A stretch of 64,000 bases of DNA from Zoogloea sp. 1C4 (GTDB lineage: Bacteria > Pseudomonadota > Gammaproteobacteria > Burkholderiales > Rhodocyclaceae): the NCBI RefSeq assembly GCF_009469605.1, contig NZ_SSXU01000003.1, positions 62,001-126,000 of the forward strand. Reading direction: 5' to 3'. Below, piece after piece: positions 35,045-44,433 of the stretch; position 1 is the stretch's first letter; each line of letters starts with the position of its first letter. Under the pieces are notes generated by a model that did no database searches, was not told the origin of the DNA, and worked only from the letters and a program-made list of their open reading frames with translations. Position numbers and translations under genes: made by a program.

Positions 35045-38000
35045 GTGAATACCCCGGCCCTGCCCACCCTGCGCCTCGTTGCCGCCCCCGAAACCGACGC
35101 CAGCCACAAGCCGGCACGCCTCGCAGCCCTTGCCCAGGCGGGCAGCCGGGGCGACAGCGGCGACCTCCTCGACCCGCTGCTGTCCACGGTGATCGTGGCG
35201 GAGAGCTGGGAGATCGGCCCCCGCTCCCGGGGCGACGACAGCCGCCAGGTGGACGTACCGCCCGACACCCGCCTGCTGGCCCTCGAGGCCGACGACGGCA
35301 CCACGGTCTTCATCCGCGCCGACACGCTGGCCGAACGCCTCGCCAACCTGGCCGTCACCCGCCCCGAACTGCGCGGCGACGACAACACCCTCGACCTCAC
35401 CGCCCTGCGTCCCCGGGACGCCCGGAGCCGGGGCATCGGCGAATGGGTGTGGCGCCGGCTCTCCGCCCTCGTCGTACAAGAGGACGCGATCACCAAGGCC
35501 GCCCACGCCAGGCTCGCGGATCTCACCGGCACGGTGGTCGAAGACCTCGTCGTCGCCGGTGGCACCTATGCCGGGGCCAAGGCCATCGTGTGGGCCATCG
35601 AAGTTCGCGGCCGCAAGGCCCCGGGCCTCTATACCTGGGACGGCGGCGCCATCGACGCAGAAACCCCGCTGGCGGACAAGGCACCAGCCGTCCTGGCGCT
35701 CACGGCGCACCCCGGCCTGATCTTCATCCACGGCACCGGCTCCCACACCCTGGGCGGCTTCGGACAGCTACCCGGCAGCCAGAGCTGGCAGAAGCTGGTG
35801 GGCCAGTTTGAGGGTGGCCTGTTCGGGTTCGAACACCACACCTTCTCCGAGAGCCCCATCGACAACGCCCTGGCCCTGGCCCGGGTGCTACCGGTCAATG
35901 CAAAGTTCAGCATCGTCACCCACTCCCGCGGCGGGCTCGTCGGTGATCTGCTGTGCATCGACGCCAGCCCCGACAACGCCGACACCCTCAACGCCCTGAT
36001 CCGCGACTACCGCCCGGCGCCCCGCCAGGACGACAGCCTCGACCCCACGGCCAAGGCCGATCTGGAGCGCTTCATTGAGCAGGAGCAGGCCAAGCTCGGC
36101 GAACTCATCCAGCTGCTGCGCACCAAGCGCTTCCAGATCGGCCGCTACGTGCGCGTCGCCTGCCCGGCCCGGGGCACGGCGCTGCTCACCGACAATCTGG
36201 AAGTCTTTCTCTCCGGCCTCCTCAACCTCATCCGCAAGGCGGGTGGCTGGGCGGCCGGCGCTGCCATCGGCGCGGCCTCCGGCCCCATCGCCGGGGCCAA
36301 GGCGAAGGCCGCCACCGACAAGGGCGTCGCGGTGCTCACCCGCATCGTCATCGAGATCGCCAACCGGCGCCTCGACCCGCGGCTCCTGCCCGGCATCGAA
36401 GCCATGCTCCCCGACGCCGCCATGGGCATGCTGCTGGCGTCCGTCCCCCATCGCCCCGACACCCGCATGGCCATCATCGCCGGCGACATCGAGGGCGGCG
36501 GCCTCGCCAAGCGCCTCGGCACGATGTTCACCGACTGGATGTTCTTCGATAAAGCCAACAACGACCTGGTGGTGGACACCGCCTCGATGTACGGCGGCCT
36601 GGCCTACCAGGCGCAGGCCCGGGCGATCTTCGTCCAGGGCGAGAACGTCAATCACTTCCGCTACTTCCGCGACGACACCGCCACCGCCGACGGCCGCCCG
36701 CTGCCTTCCGCCGTGCACCGCTGGCTGACTGCCGACCAACCCACCGAATTGCCCGAATGGGCCACCCGCGCCCAGCCGGAAATCGATCGCGACGACCGGG
36801 TGGCGCCCCCGGCGGCCCCAAAATCCCGCGGCGACACCCGTGCGCCCATCCTCGTCTTCCTGCCCGGCATCATGGGCAGCAACCTCGACGCCGACGGCAA
36901 CCGCGTCTGGCTCGATCCCCTTGGCCTTGCCCGCGGCGCCCTCAGCCGCATCGCCATCGACAGCAAGGCCAGGGTGGCCGAAGCCGGGCTGGTGGGCATG
37001 GCCTACGGCAAGCTCGTCAAACAGCTCGGCAAGACCCATCAGATCGAACTCTTCGACTACGACTGGCGCCAGCCCATCGCCAAGCTCGGCGAGCAACTGG
37101 CCGGCCGGCTGAGCGATCTCCTCGACAAGCACCCCGACACCCCGGTACGCATCCTCGCCCACAGCATGGGCGGCCTGGTGGTGCGTGCCGCCATCGCCCA
37201 CAAGCCGGCCCTGTGGGACGCCATCATCGCGCGGCCCGAGGGCCGGCTGGTGATGCTCGGCACTCCCCACCACGGCTCGCACCTGTTCGTCGACACGCTG
37301 CTCGGCCAGTCCGACACCATCCGCCTGCTGGCGCGGATGGACTTCCGCCACAAGATGCAGCAGATCCTCGACATCGTCGCGGGTTTTCCCGGCGCAGTGC
37401 ATCTGCTGCCAGCCCCGGGCTTCCTCGACACCGGCAACACCGCCGTGCGCGACTACTACCGCCCGGAAACCTGGGAAGCCCTCGCTGCCAACAACAACGA
37501 TTTCTGGTTTGGTCGCACGCTGGGCGGCAGGCCTTCGGCCAAGGTGCTCACTCAGGCCGCCGATTTCTGGAACGCCGTCGCCGACACCAGCTGGGTGGCC
37601 AAGGCCCCCGAGCGGATCGCCTACGTCTTCGGCCAGAGCGACAACACCCCCTGCGGGATCGTCGAGCAGCAGGGCGGCGGCAGCATCGTGCTGCGCGGCA
37701 CGCCCGAGGGTGACGGCTCGGTCACCTGGGCCTCGGGCCACCTGCCGGGCCTGCCCAACGACCGCAAGTGGCTCATGCCCGTCGACCACATGGGGCTCAC
37801 CAGCACCGAAGCCTATTTCGACGAGATCGAGACCCTCCTCGAGCGGGGCGCCCCGCGCAAGCTCGGCCCCCTGCCGGTGAGCCGCGGGGGCGACGCCGCC
37901 GTGGTGCGGGAATACCGGGCCGGACCGCCCGCGGGCTTCCCGTCCCAACCCGAAGCCACCGCCCGCCTGCTGGGCGGCCGCCTGCGCCCGGTGGCGCCGC

Positions 38001-41000
38001 GCAGCCGCAACCGCAGCCTGAAGGTCTCGGTCACCGCGATGGACCTGCGTTTCGTGCATATCCCGGTGCTCTGCGGCCACTACCGGGGCGACCCGATCGC
38101 CGCCGCCGAAGGGGTGATCGACCGCTACCTCGTCCGTGGCGCCCTCAGCCAGCGCCAGCGCCTGGGCATCCACACCGGCGAGATCGGCAACGCCTCCATC
38201 GTGCTGATGCCCCGCAACCTGGCCGAGCGCCAGCGCCACACCGGCCGCGGCGCGGTGGTGGTGGGCCTGGGCGAGATGGGCAAGCTCACCGCCGACGGCG
38301 TCAGCGAAGCCGTGCGCGGCGGCGTGCTGCGCTACCTCCTCCACGCCGCCGACCGCTACGGCGAGGAGCAGGCCGGCAGCACCACCGACAGCCCCGACGG
38401 CGACACCCTCCACCTCAAGCTCGCCTCGCTGCTCATCGGCACCAATTCGGCCCTGCAGCTCGACGTGGCCGAATCGGTGAAGGCCGTGGCGCTGGGCGTG
38501 CTGATGGCCAACCGGGATTTCGCCACCGGCGAAGGCGGTTCGGCCCAGAACACCAACGCCCGCCGCGCGCTGGTGTCCGAGCTGCAGTTCATCGAGGTCT
38601 TCCACGACAGCGCGATCTCCGCCGCCCACGCGGTAAGCCAGCTGGGCTCGACCCTCGCGAGCGAGCTCAAGCAGATGAACTTCCAGCTCGAAACCGCCGA
38701 CGAGCTGTTCATCGGCGAAGGCGTGCGCCAGCGCCTCAGCGTGTCGCCCTTCTCGGATTACTGGCCGCGCCTCGTGGTGTGCGACGCCGACCGCGAGGAC
38801 ACCGATTTTCCGGCCGACGCCACCACGCCGCGCTTCCAGCCCCCCATCCCGCCCGAAAACCTGCGCCAGCTGCTGCGCATCTACGGCTGCGCCGACAAGG
38901 TGAGCGACGGCAGCCTGCCGACGCCCTTCTGGCTCGAAAGCGCCCCGACGATCCGCTACGCCAGCCGGCTCAAGTTCATCTACATGGGCGACAAGGCCCG
39001 CGCCGAGAGCATCGTCCAGATCCGCCAGCCGGGCCTCGTCGAAAAGCTCTGCGACGACCGCCTGAAGAGCCGCAACCCCACCCTCTACGCCAAGGATTCC
39101 GGCTTCGGCACCACCCTGTTCCAGCTCCTGGTGCCGCGGGATTTCAAGGCCGCCGCCCGCCAGGCCAACAACCTGCTGCTGATGGTGGATGAGACCACCG
39201 CCAACCTGCCCTGGGAAATGCTCGAGGTGGACGGCCGGCCGATGGTGCTGCACACCCGCGTGGTGCGCCAGTTCATGACCAGCCGCTTCCGCCGCCAGGT
39301 GGTGCGCACCGACAGCCTCTCCGCCTGCGTGATCGCCGAGCCCTCCACCGAGGGCTTCCACGCCCAGTTTGGCGGCCCCGGCTGGAAGCCCCGCATCGGC
39401 GCCGACGGCCAGCCCGAGTCCGACTGCCTCGACGCCCTGCCCGGCGCCGCGGCCGAAGGCAGCACCGTCACGCGGGTGCTCTCCGAGGTCGGCTACGAAG
39501 TGACCTTCGTCCCGCCCGACGCCCAGGCCGCCGACGTCTTCACCCGCCTCTACGCCCGGCCCTACCGCCTGCTGATGGTCTCGGCCCACGGCATCCACGG
39601 CAAGCGGGCGGCGGACGGCACCTGCCGCAGCGGCGTGGTGCTCTCCAACGGCCTGCTCCTCACCGCCGCCGAGATCGGCCAGATGGAAAACGTGCCGGAT
39701 CTCGTCTTCCTCAACTGCTGCCACCTGGGCAAGATCGGCACCGGCAGCAGCCGGCTCGCCGCCAGCCTCGCCCGGGAGCTCATCGACATGGGCGTGCGCT
39801 GCGTGGTGGCCGCCGGCTGGGAGGTGCACGACGGCGCGGCCCGCACCTTCATCGAAACCTTCTTCGAGCAGATGGCCCAGCGCAACGCCAGCTTCGGCGA
39901 GGCCATCACCGTGGCCCGCGCGACCACCTTCGAAGCCTTCCCCGACCACAACACCTGGGGCGCCTATCAGGCCTATGGCGACCCGGCCTTCCAGCTCAAG
40001 GTACGGCGCAACCCGGCCAGCGACGATGCCCCCATGCGCGCGCCCAACGAGCTCATCGACTGGATCGAGCAGCGGCGCATCGAATCCCGCCTGCCCGACG
40101 CCAGCCAGATGCTCCAGTCCGCCGGCAAGGACAGCGGCTTCAAGCAGATCGCCCAGCGCATCAAGACCCGCCTGCGCCATGTGCCCGAGCGCTGGATCAA
40201 CCTGCCGGAGGTGCAGCAATCCCTCGCCCGCCTCCATGCCGAGTTCGGTCGCGATGGCTTCGACGAGGCCCGCAAGGCCTGGTTGCGGGCCATCAGCGAC
40301 GATTCATCCCGCGGCCTCGTGCCCCTCTCGGCCATCGAACAACTCGCCAACCTGGAGGCCCGGCAAGCCGAACGCCTCAGCGCCGATCCCGCAAACCTGG
40401 ACGCCGCCCAGGCACTGGCCGACAGCGCCCTGACCCGGCTGCGCTTCCTCATCGCCCTTTCAACCGAACGCCCGGACGCCACAGCTGCCGGCAGCGCAAG
40501 CGGCAACCCCGAACGGCTGGCGATCCTCGGCAGCGCGCTCAAACGCAAGGCCATCGTCCTCGTCCGCAGTGGCAAGCCCTGGAAGGAAGCGGTCGCGCCG
40601 CTGCTGGCCGAAGCCCGTGATGCTTACGCCCACTGCGAGGGCAGCCCTGACGGATCTCCCGACTGGAACCCCTACAACTATCTCAACCGACTGCAACTGG
40701 ACGCCCTGCTCGACACCCGGACCGACTACGAGACCGCATCCCGGGCCTGCCAGGGCGCCGCTCACGCGCGCTTCGAACGCACCTTCGACTTCTTCGATGC
40801 CGTCATGTCGGCCGATGCCCAGCTTGCCTGCTGGCTGCACACGGAGGAAGGCACAGCCGATACGCTGGCGGCCCTCTATCGCGACGCGATGAAGGACGTC
40901 ACCGTCACGCCCCGGGAGCTCGAGTCCGTCACCGCCCAGATCCGCATCCTCGGCGCGCTGCTCAGGTGCCGCGGCACTCCGGGCGACGCCGATCGCGCCC

Positions 41001-41164
41001 AACAGCTCGAAACGCTGATCAACATCCTCCACAGCCCCAATCGAGCCGCCGCAGCCCCTGCCACCTCACGATCCGTCGCAGCGCCGACGGCCGCAAAGTC
41101 CAGATCGAAGAAAGCAGCAGCCGGCACGCCCAAAGCTGGTGCAGGCAAGAAGAAGGAAAACTGA
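35045..41164 (+). CDS. Giant dual alpha/beta-hydrolase and CHAT protease protein
   Basis: 2039 residues. Region 1 (about 200-560): alpha/beta-hydrolase with LIFIHGTGSH and nucleophile elbow THSRGG (S294), and a Gly/Ala-rich segment near 405-425. Region 2 (about 598-850): LCAT-like lipase/acyltransferase with FLPGIMGSNLDADGNRVW, elbow AHSMGG (S707) and GTPHHGS. Region 3 (about 995-1310) is of unknown fold. Region 4 (about 1340-1660): CHAT peptidase with H1515 in MVSAHGIHG, C1559 in FLNCCHLGKIG, and AGWEVHDGAA. The last ~380 residues are helical, possibly tetratricopeptide-like, with a Lys/Ala tail. GTG start with GGAG 8 nt upstream. No signal peptide. Paired with the caspase upstream. Likely a protease-controlled esterase or lipase effector, or one that is cleaved by the caspase; this is inference. 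Confidence 0.88.
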   Translation: MNTPALPTLRLVAAPETDASHKPARLAALAQAGSRGDSGDLLDPLLSTVIVAESWEIGPRSRGDDSRQVDVPPDTRLLALEADDGTTVFIRADTLAERLANLAVTRPELRGDDNTLDLTALRPRDARSRGIGEWVWRRLSALVVQEDAITKAAHARLADLTGTVVEDLVVAGGTYAGAKAIVWAIEVRGRKAPGLYTWDGGAIDAETPLADKAPAVLALTAHPGLIFIHGTGSHTLGGFGQLPGSQSWQKLVGQFEGGLFGFEHHTFSESPIDNALALARVLPVNAKFSIVTHSRGGLVGDLLCIDASPDNADTLNALIRDYRPAPRQDDSLDPTAKADLERFIEQEQAKLGELIQLLRTKRFQIGRYVRVACPARGTALLTDNLEVFLSGLLNLIRKAGGWAAGAAIGAASGPIAGAKAKAATDKGVAVLTRIVIEIANRRLDPRLLPGIEAMLPDAAMGMLLASVPHRPDTRMAIIAGDIEGGGLAKRLGTMFTDWMFFDKANNDLVVDTASMYGGLAYQAQARAIFVQGENVNHFRYFRDDTATADGRPLPSAVHRWLTADQPTELPEWATRAQPEIDRDDRVAPPAAPKSRGDTRAPILVFLPGIMGSNLDADGNRVWLDPLGLARGALSRIAIDSKARVAEAGLVGMAYGKLVKQLGKTHQIELFDYDWRQPIAKLGEQLAGRLSDLLDKHPDTPVRILAHSMGGLVVRAAIAHKPALWDAIIARPEGRLVMLGTPHHGSHLFVDTLLGQSDTIRLLARMDFRHKMQQILDIVAGFPGAVHLLPAPGFLDTGNTAVRDYYRPETWEALAANNNDFWFGRTLGGRPSAKVLTQAADFWNAVADTSWVAKAPERIAYVFGQSDNTPCGIVEQQGGGSIVLRGTPEGDGSVTWASGHLPGLPNDRKWLMPVDHMGLTSTEAYFDEIETLLERGAPRKLGPLPVSRGGDAAVVREYRAGPPAGFPSQPEATARLLGGRLRPVAPRSRNRSLKVSVTAMDLRFVHIPVLCGHYRGDPIAAAEGVIDRYLVRGALSQRQRLGIHTGEIGNASIVLMPRNLAERQRHTGRGAVVVGLGEMGKLTADGVSEAVRGGVLRYLLHAADRYGEEQAGSTTDSPDGDTLHLKLASLLIGTNSALQLDVAESVKAVALGVLMANRDFATGEGGSAQNTNARRALVSELQFIEVFHDSAISAAHAVSQLGSTLASELKQMNFQLETADELFIGEGVRQRLSVSPFSDYWPRLVVCDADREDTDFPADATTPRFQPPIPPENLRQLLRIYGCADKVSDGSLPTPFWLESAPTIRYASRLKFIYMGDKARAESIVQIRQPGLVEKLCDDRLKSRNPTLYAKDSGFGTTLFQLLVPRDFKAAARQANNLLLMVDETTANLPWEMLEVDGRPMVLHTRVVRQFMTSRFRRQVVRTDSLSACVIAEPSTEGFHAQFGGPGWKPRIGADGQPESDCLDALPGAAAEGSTVTRVLSEVGYEVTFVPPDAQAADVFTRLYARPYRLLMVSAHGIHGKRAADGTCRSGVVLSNGLLLTAAEIGQMENVPDLVFLNCCHLGKIGTGSSRLAASLARELIDMGVRCVVAAGWEVHDGAARTFIETFFEQMAQRNASFGEAITVARATTFEAFPDHNTWGAYQAYGDPAFQLKVRRNPASDDAPMRAPNELIDWIEQRRIESRLPDASQMLQSAGKDSGFKQIAQRIKTRLRHVPERWINLPEVQQSLARLHAEFGRDGFDEARKAWLRAISDDSSRGLVPLSAIEQLANLEARQAERLSADPANLDAAQALADSALTRLRFLIALSTERPDATAAGSASGNPERLAILGSALKRKAIVLVRSGKPWKEAVAPLLAEARDAYAHCEGSPDGSPDWNPYNYLNRLQLDALLDTRTDYETASRACQGAAHARFERTFDFFDAVMSADAQLACWLHTEEGTADTLAALYRDAMKDVTVTPRELESVTAQIRILGALLRCRGTPGDADRAQQLETLINILHSPNRAAAAPATSRSVAAPTAAKSRSKKAAAGTPKAGAGKKKEN

Positions 41165-41192
41165 GCGACGCACCGGTCTGGCTCACCGATTC

Positions 41193-41224
41193 CCCATCCT
41201 GGTGCCAGAATCCGCCAGGATGGG
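41193..41224. repeat. Perfect 10-bp inverted repeat upstream of the nasA promoter
   Basis: CCCATCCTGG (41193-41202) and CCAGGATGGG (41215-41224) with a 12-nt spacer. It has no T-run. It is centred about 45 bp upstream of the sigma-54 promoter and just after the CHAT gene stop. It could be an activator site for nasA or a 3' end hairpin for the CHAT mRNA. Confidence 0.55.
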
Positions 41225-41246
41225 CGGAAAACAAGGCTCCGAGGCA

Positions 41247-41261
41247 TGGCACATGGTTTGC
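41247..41261 (+). promoter_or_regulatory. Sigma-54 promoter of nasA
   Basis: TGGCAC (41247-41252), 5 bp, TTGC (41258-41261): the invariant GG and GC are exactly 10 bp apart and 9 of 10 fixed bases agree with consensus. Predicted transcription start is near 41273, giving a leader of about 15 nt that includes AAGGAG. This implies control by an NtrC-type activator and hence by nitrogen status. Confidence 0.85.
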
Positions 41262-41287
41262 TTGTGACATGCATCAAAGGAGCATTC

Positions 41288-44020
41288 ATGGCCGAAACGA
41301 AATCCACCTGCTGTTACTGCGGCGTCGGCTGCGGTGTTGTCATCGAACACGAAGCCGGCCGCATCACCGGCGTCCGGGGCGACCCGGATCACCCGGCCAA
41401 CTTCGGCCGGCTGTGCACCAAGGGCTCGACCCTGCATCTTTCGGCCTCACCCGAAACCCTCGCCGCCCGCGCCCTCTACCCCGAGCTGCGCGCCAGCCGC
41501 ACCGACGCCCGTGCCCGCGTGAGCTGGGACGAGGCCCTCGACACCGCCGCCGATAAATTCGCCGCGATCATCGCCGAGCACGGCCCCGACGCCGTGGCGA
41601 TCTACGGCGCCGGTCAGTTGCTCACCGAGGACTACTACGTCTTCAACAAGCTGATGAAGGGCCTCATCGGCAGCAACAACCTCGACACCAATTCGCGCCT
41701 GTGCATGTCCAGCGCCGTGGCCGGCTACAAGCTGAGCCTGGGCGCCGACGCGCCGCCCTGTAGCTACGAAGACATCCGCCACACCCAGGCCCTGTTCATT
41801 TCCGGCAGCAACACCGCCTTCGCCCACCCGATCGCCTTCCGGCGCGTCGAGGATGCGCGAAAGGCCAACCCGGACATGAAGCTGGTGGTGATCGACCCCC
41901 GCCTCACCGACACCGCCGAAGCGGCCGACCTGCACCTGCCCCTCATCCCCGGCACCGACATCGCCCTCTACAACGCGATGCTCCACGTGATGCTGTGGGA
42001 AGGCTGGGTGAACCGCGACTACATCGACGCCCACACCGAAGGCTTCGACGCCCTGAAAAAGATCGTTCGCGAATACACGCCTGCCATGGCCGCGTCGATC
42101 TGCGGGCTCGACAAGAACGCCATCGAGCAGGCCGCGCAGATCTTCGCCACCTCGAAGGCGACGATGTCCATGTACTGCCAGGGGCTCAACCAGTTCTCCT
42201 TCGGCACCCATAACAACTCGGCGCTCATCAACCTGCACCTGGCTACCGGCCAGATCGGGCGTCCGGGCGCCGGACCGTTCTCGCTCACCGGCCAGCCCAA
42301 CGCCATGGGCGGGCGCGAAGTGGGTGGCCTCGCCAACCTGCTCTCGGCCCACCGGGACATGGCCAACCCGGCCCACCGCGCCGAAGTCGCCGCCCTATGG
42401 GGCGTGGACAGCGTGCCCGCCACGCCGGGCAAGAGCGCCGTCGAACTCTTCAAGGCGCTCAAGTCGGGCGAAGTGAAGGCCGTGTGGATCGCCTGCACCA
42501 ACCCGGCCCAGTCGATGCCGGACCAGGCCCTGATCCACGAAGCCCTGAAGAACGCCGAATTCGTCATCGTGCAGGAAGCCTTCGGCCACACCGAAACCTG
42601 CGCCTACGCCGATCTCCTCCTGCCCGCCACCACCTGGGGCGAGAAGGAAGGCACCGTCACCAACTCGGAACGCGCCATCACGCGCGTCCGGGCCGCCGTG
42701 TCCGCGCCGGGTGAAGCACGCCACGATTGGGCGATCGTGGTGGATTTCGCCCGGCGTCTGGGCACTCGCCTGGGCAAGGGAGCGCTCGCCGAGCGCATGT
42801 TCCCTTACGCCAGCCCCGAAGAAATCTGGAACGAGCACCGGGAATCCACCCGAGGCCGCGACCTCGACATCACCGGCATGAGCTACGCCATGCTGGAGCA
42901 GGCCGGCCCGCAGCAGTGGCCCTTCCCGGAAGGCGCCAGTGCCGGCAAGGTGAGGCTCTACGAAGACGGCGTGTATCCCACGCCGACTGGCCGCGCGCGC
43001 TTCGTGGCCACCGAACACCGCATCACCGCCGAATCCCCGTCGGCGCGCTATCCGCTGCACCTCAACACCGGCCGCCTGCGCGACCAGTGGCACGGCATGA
43101 GCCGCACCGGCCTCGTCGCCCGCCTCTACAGCCACGAATCCGAACCCCTGCTGCACATGCACCAGGACGACATGGAACGCCGCCGGCTGGCCGATGGCGA
43201 TCTGGTCAAGGTGAAGAGCCGGCGTGGTGATGTTGTGCTGAAAGTGCTGCAATCCGCCACGGTGCGCCCGGGGCAATGCTTCGTGCCGATGCACTGGGGC
43301 GGCAACACCATGGGCGGCCAGGGCGTGAACGTGCTGATGCCCTCCGACTTCGATCCGACCTCAAAACAGCCCGAACTCAAGCACGCCGCAGTGCAGGTGG
43401 AAAAGTACACCGCCGGCAAGTCGCTGGTGGTGATGCGCCGCAGCGAGGCCGACGCCGACGGCAAGCTCCAGCCCAATCCGCTGGCGGTGATGGACCGCCT
43501 GCGCCAGTGGCTGCCACACTTCCCCTATGCCAGCCTCACCCTTTCCGGCCGCAACTCGCCGGTGGTCGTGCTCAAGGCCCGTGGTGAAGAACTGTCGCCC
43601 GAACTCATCGAGGCCCTCGACCGGGAAATCGCCCTCGACGACCCAACCCGTGTGCTCTCGTACCAGGACAGCCGGAAGGACGTGGCCAAGCGCGCCCTCG
43701 TCGAAGGCGATTCACTCACCGCGGTGCGCCTCGCCGGCGAGACCAAGGCCGCCGACTGGCTCGCCGACATGATGGTGCAGGGGCACTCCGCCGCTGCTGT
43801 GCGGCAATGGCTGCTCGCCCCGCTCACCCAGCCGCCTGCCGGCCAGGCAGCCCGCGGCAAGGTGATCTGCAACTGCTTTGACGTGGCCGAAGACGACATC
43901 CTCGCCGCCTTCCGGGCGGGCGAATCCCTCGACGGCCTGCAGGCTCGCACCAAGTGCGGCACCAACTGCGGCTCGTGCGTGCCGGAGCTCAAGCGCCTTC
44001 GCCAGAGCGTCAGCAACTGA
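41288..44020 (+). CDS. nasA: Assimilatory nitrate reductase catalytic subunit with C-terminal BFD-like [2Fe-2S] domain
   Basis: 910 residues. It reduces nitrate to nitrite in the cytoplasm for assimilation. N-terminal [4Fe-4S] ligands C8, C11, C15 (CCYCGVGC) plus the cysteine in GRLCTKG. A molybdopterin guanine dinucleotide domain follows, with Mo ligand cysteine in NSRLCMSSAVAGY, which fits nitrate reductases rather than formate dehydrogenases. A C-terminal bacterioferritin-ferredoxin-like domain has CNCFDVAEDDI and CGTNCGSCVPEL. AAGGAG is 7 nt before the ATG. A sigma-54 promoter lies just upstream and a strong terminator follows, so it is a single-gene unit here. No nirB, nirD or transporter gene lies in the window. 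Confidence 0.93.
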   Translation: MAETKSTCCYCGVGCGVVIEHEAGRITGVRGDPDHPANFGRLCTKGSTLHLSASPETLAARALYPELRASRTDARARVSWDEALDTAADKFAAIIAEHGPDAVAIYGAGQLLTEDYYVFNKLMKGLIGSNNLDTNSRLCMSSAVAGYKLSLGADAPPCSYEDIRHTQALFISGSNTAFAHPIAFRRVEDARKANPDMKLVVIDPRLTDTAEAADLHLPLIPGTDIALYNAMLHVMLWEGWVNRDYIDAHTEGFDALKKIVREYTPAMAASICGLDKNAIEQAAQIFATSKATMSMYCQGLNQFSFGTHNNSALINLHLATGQIGRPGAGPFSLTGQPNAMGGREVGGLANLLSAHRDMANPAHRAEVAALWGVDSVPATPGKSAVELFKALKSGEVKAVWIACTNPAQSMPDQALIHEALKNAEFVIVQEAFGHTETCAYADLLLPATTWGEKEGTVTNSERAITRVRAAVSAPGEARHDWAIVVDFARRLGTRLGKGALAERMFPYASPEEIWNEHRESTRGRDLDITGMSYAMLEQAGPQQWPFPEGASAGKVRLYEDGVYPTPTGRARFVATEHRITAESPSARYPLHLNTGRLRDQWHGMSRTGLVARLYSHESEPLLHMHQDDMERRRLADGDLVKVKSRRGDVVLKVLQSATVRPGQCFVPMHWGGNTMGGQGVNVLMPSDFDPTSKQPELKHAAVQVEKYTAGKSLVVMRRSEADADGKLQPNPLAVMDRLRQWLPHFPYASLTLSGRNSPVVVLKARGEELSPELIEALDREIALDDPTRVLSYQDSRKDVAKRALVEGDSLTAVRLAGETKAADWLADMMVQGHSAAAVRQWLLAPLTQPPAGQAARGKVICNCFDVAEDDILAAFRAGESLDGLQARTKCGTNCGSCVPELKRLRQSVSN

Positions 44021-44065
44021 TCCGGGCCAATCCGTGCGGCGAGCGCTGCGCGGCTCCAAGAACAA

Positions 44066-44092
44066 AACGCCGGGCTTGACCCGGCGTTTTTT
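44066..44092. terminator. Bidirectional rho-independent terminator
   Basis: Stem AACGCCGGG (44066-44074) / CCCGGCGTT (44080-44088), loop CTTGA, followed by TTTTTT on the plus strand and by TTTTGTT on the minus strand. It ends nasA from one side and the acyl carrier protein gene from the other. Confidence 0.9.
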
Positions 44093-44126
44093 GGTTCAGG
44101 GCGTCTTCGACGCGGAGCCCGGCAGA

Positions 44127-44384
44127 TCAGGCCTGGGCTGCCAGCTTTCCATCCACGAACTCGACCAGAGAGCCCACGGAAGCGAAGGTGGAACCATCGA
44201 TTTCGTCATCCTCGATCACAAAACCGAAATGCTCTTCGATGAAGTTGATCAGGCCGACCACCGCCATCGAATCCAGATCCGGCAGCGCACCCAGCAGAGG
44301 CGTGTCGAGATCAAACTGAGCCGCAGCGCCGCCCAGGCTCAGAACCTCGTCGAGAATCGACAGCACTTCCTTCTTCGTATCCAA
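44127..44384 (-). CDS. Acyl carrier protein, exosortase-module associated
   Basis: 85 residues of typical carrier-protein length. The phosphopantetheine serine is S39 in LPDLDSMAVVGLINFIEEHFG, and the protein is acidic. The start must be the TTG at 44384: the frame has a TGA stop two codons upstream and no ATG before the serine motif, and GGAG lies 7 nt before the TTG. It diverges from an AMP-forming ligase and PLP decarboxylase of exosortase A loci, where such carrier proteins recur, so it probably carries the ligase product. It is not the fatty acid synthesis AcpP, which sits beside fab genes. Confidence 0.88.
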   Translation of the reverse strand: MDTKKEVLSILDEVLSLGGAAAQFDLDTPLLGALPDLDSMAVVGLINFIEEHFGFVIEDDEIDGSTFASVGSLVEFVDGKLAAQA

Positions 44385-44433
44385 AAGTCACTCCAGTCCG
44401 AAAAACCCACCGCAAAACCTGATACCGCGCCTT

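Noticed and set aside
35888-40237. 1449-codon open frame on the minus strand
   Set aside because: Antisense to the CHAT/hydrolase gene; composition (Gly/Ala/His-rich) is that of a GC-codon shadow and no family is recognisable.
41288-44020. Formate dehydrogenase
   Set aside because: The Mo-ligand context NSRLCMSSAV and the C-terminal BFD-like cysteines fit assimilatory nitrate reductase, not FdhF or FdsA.
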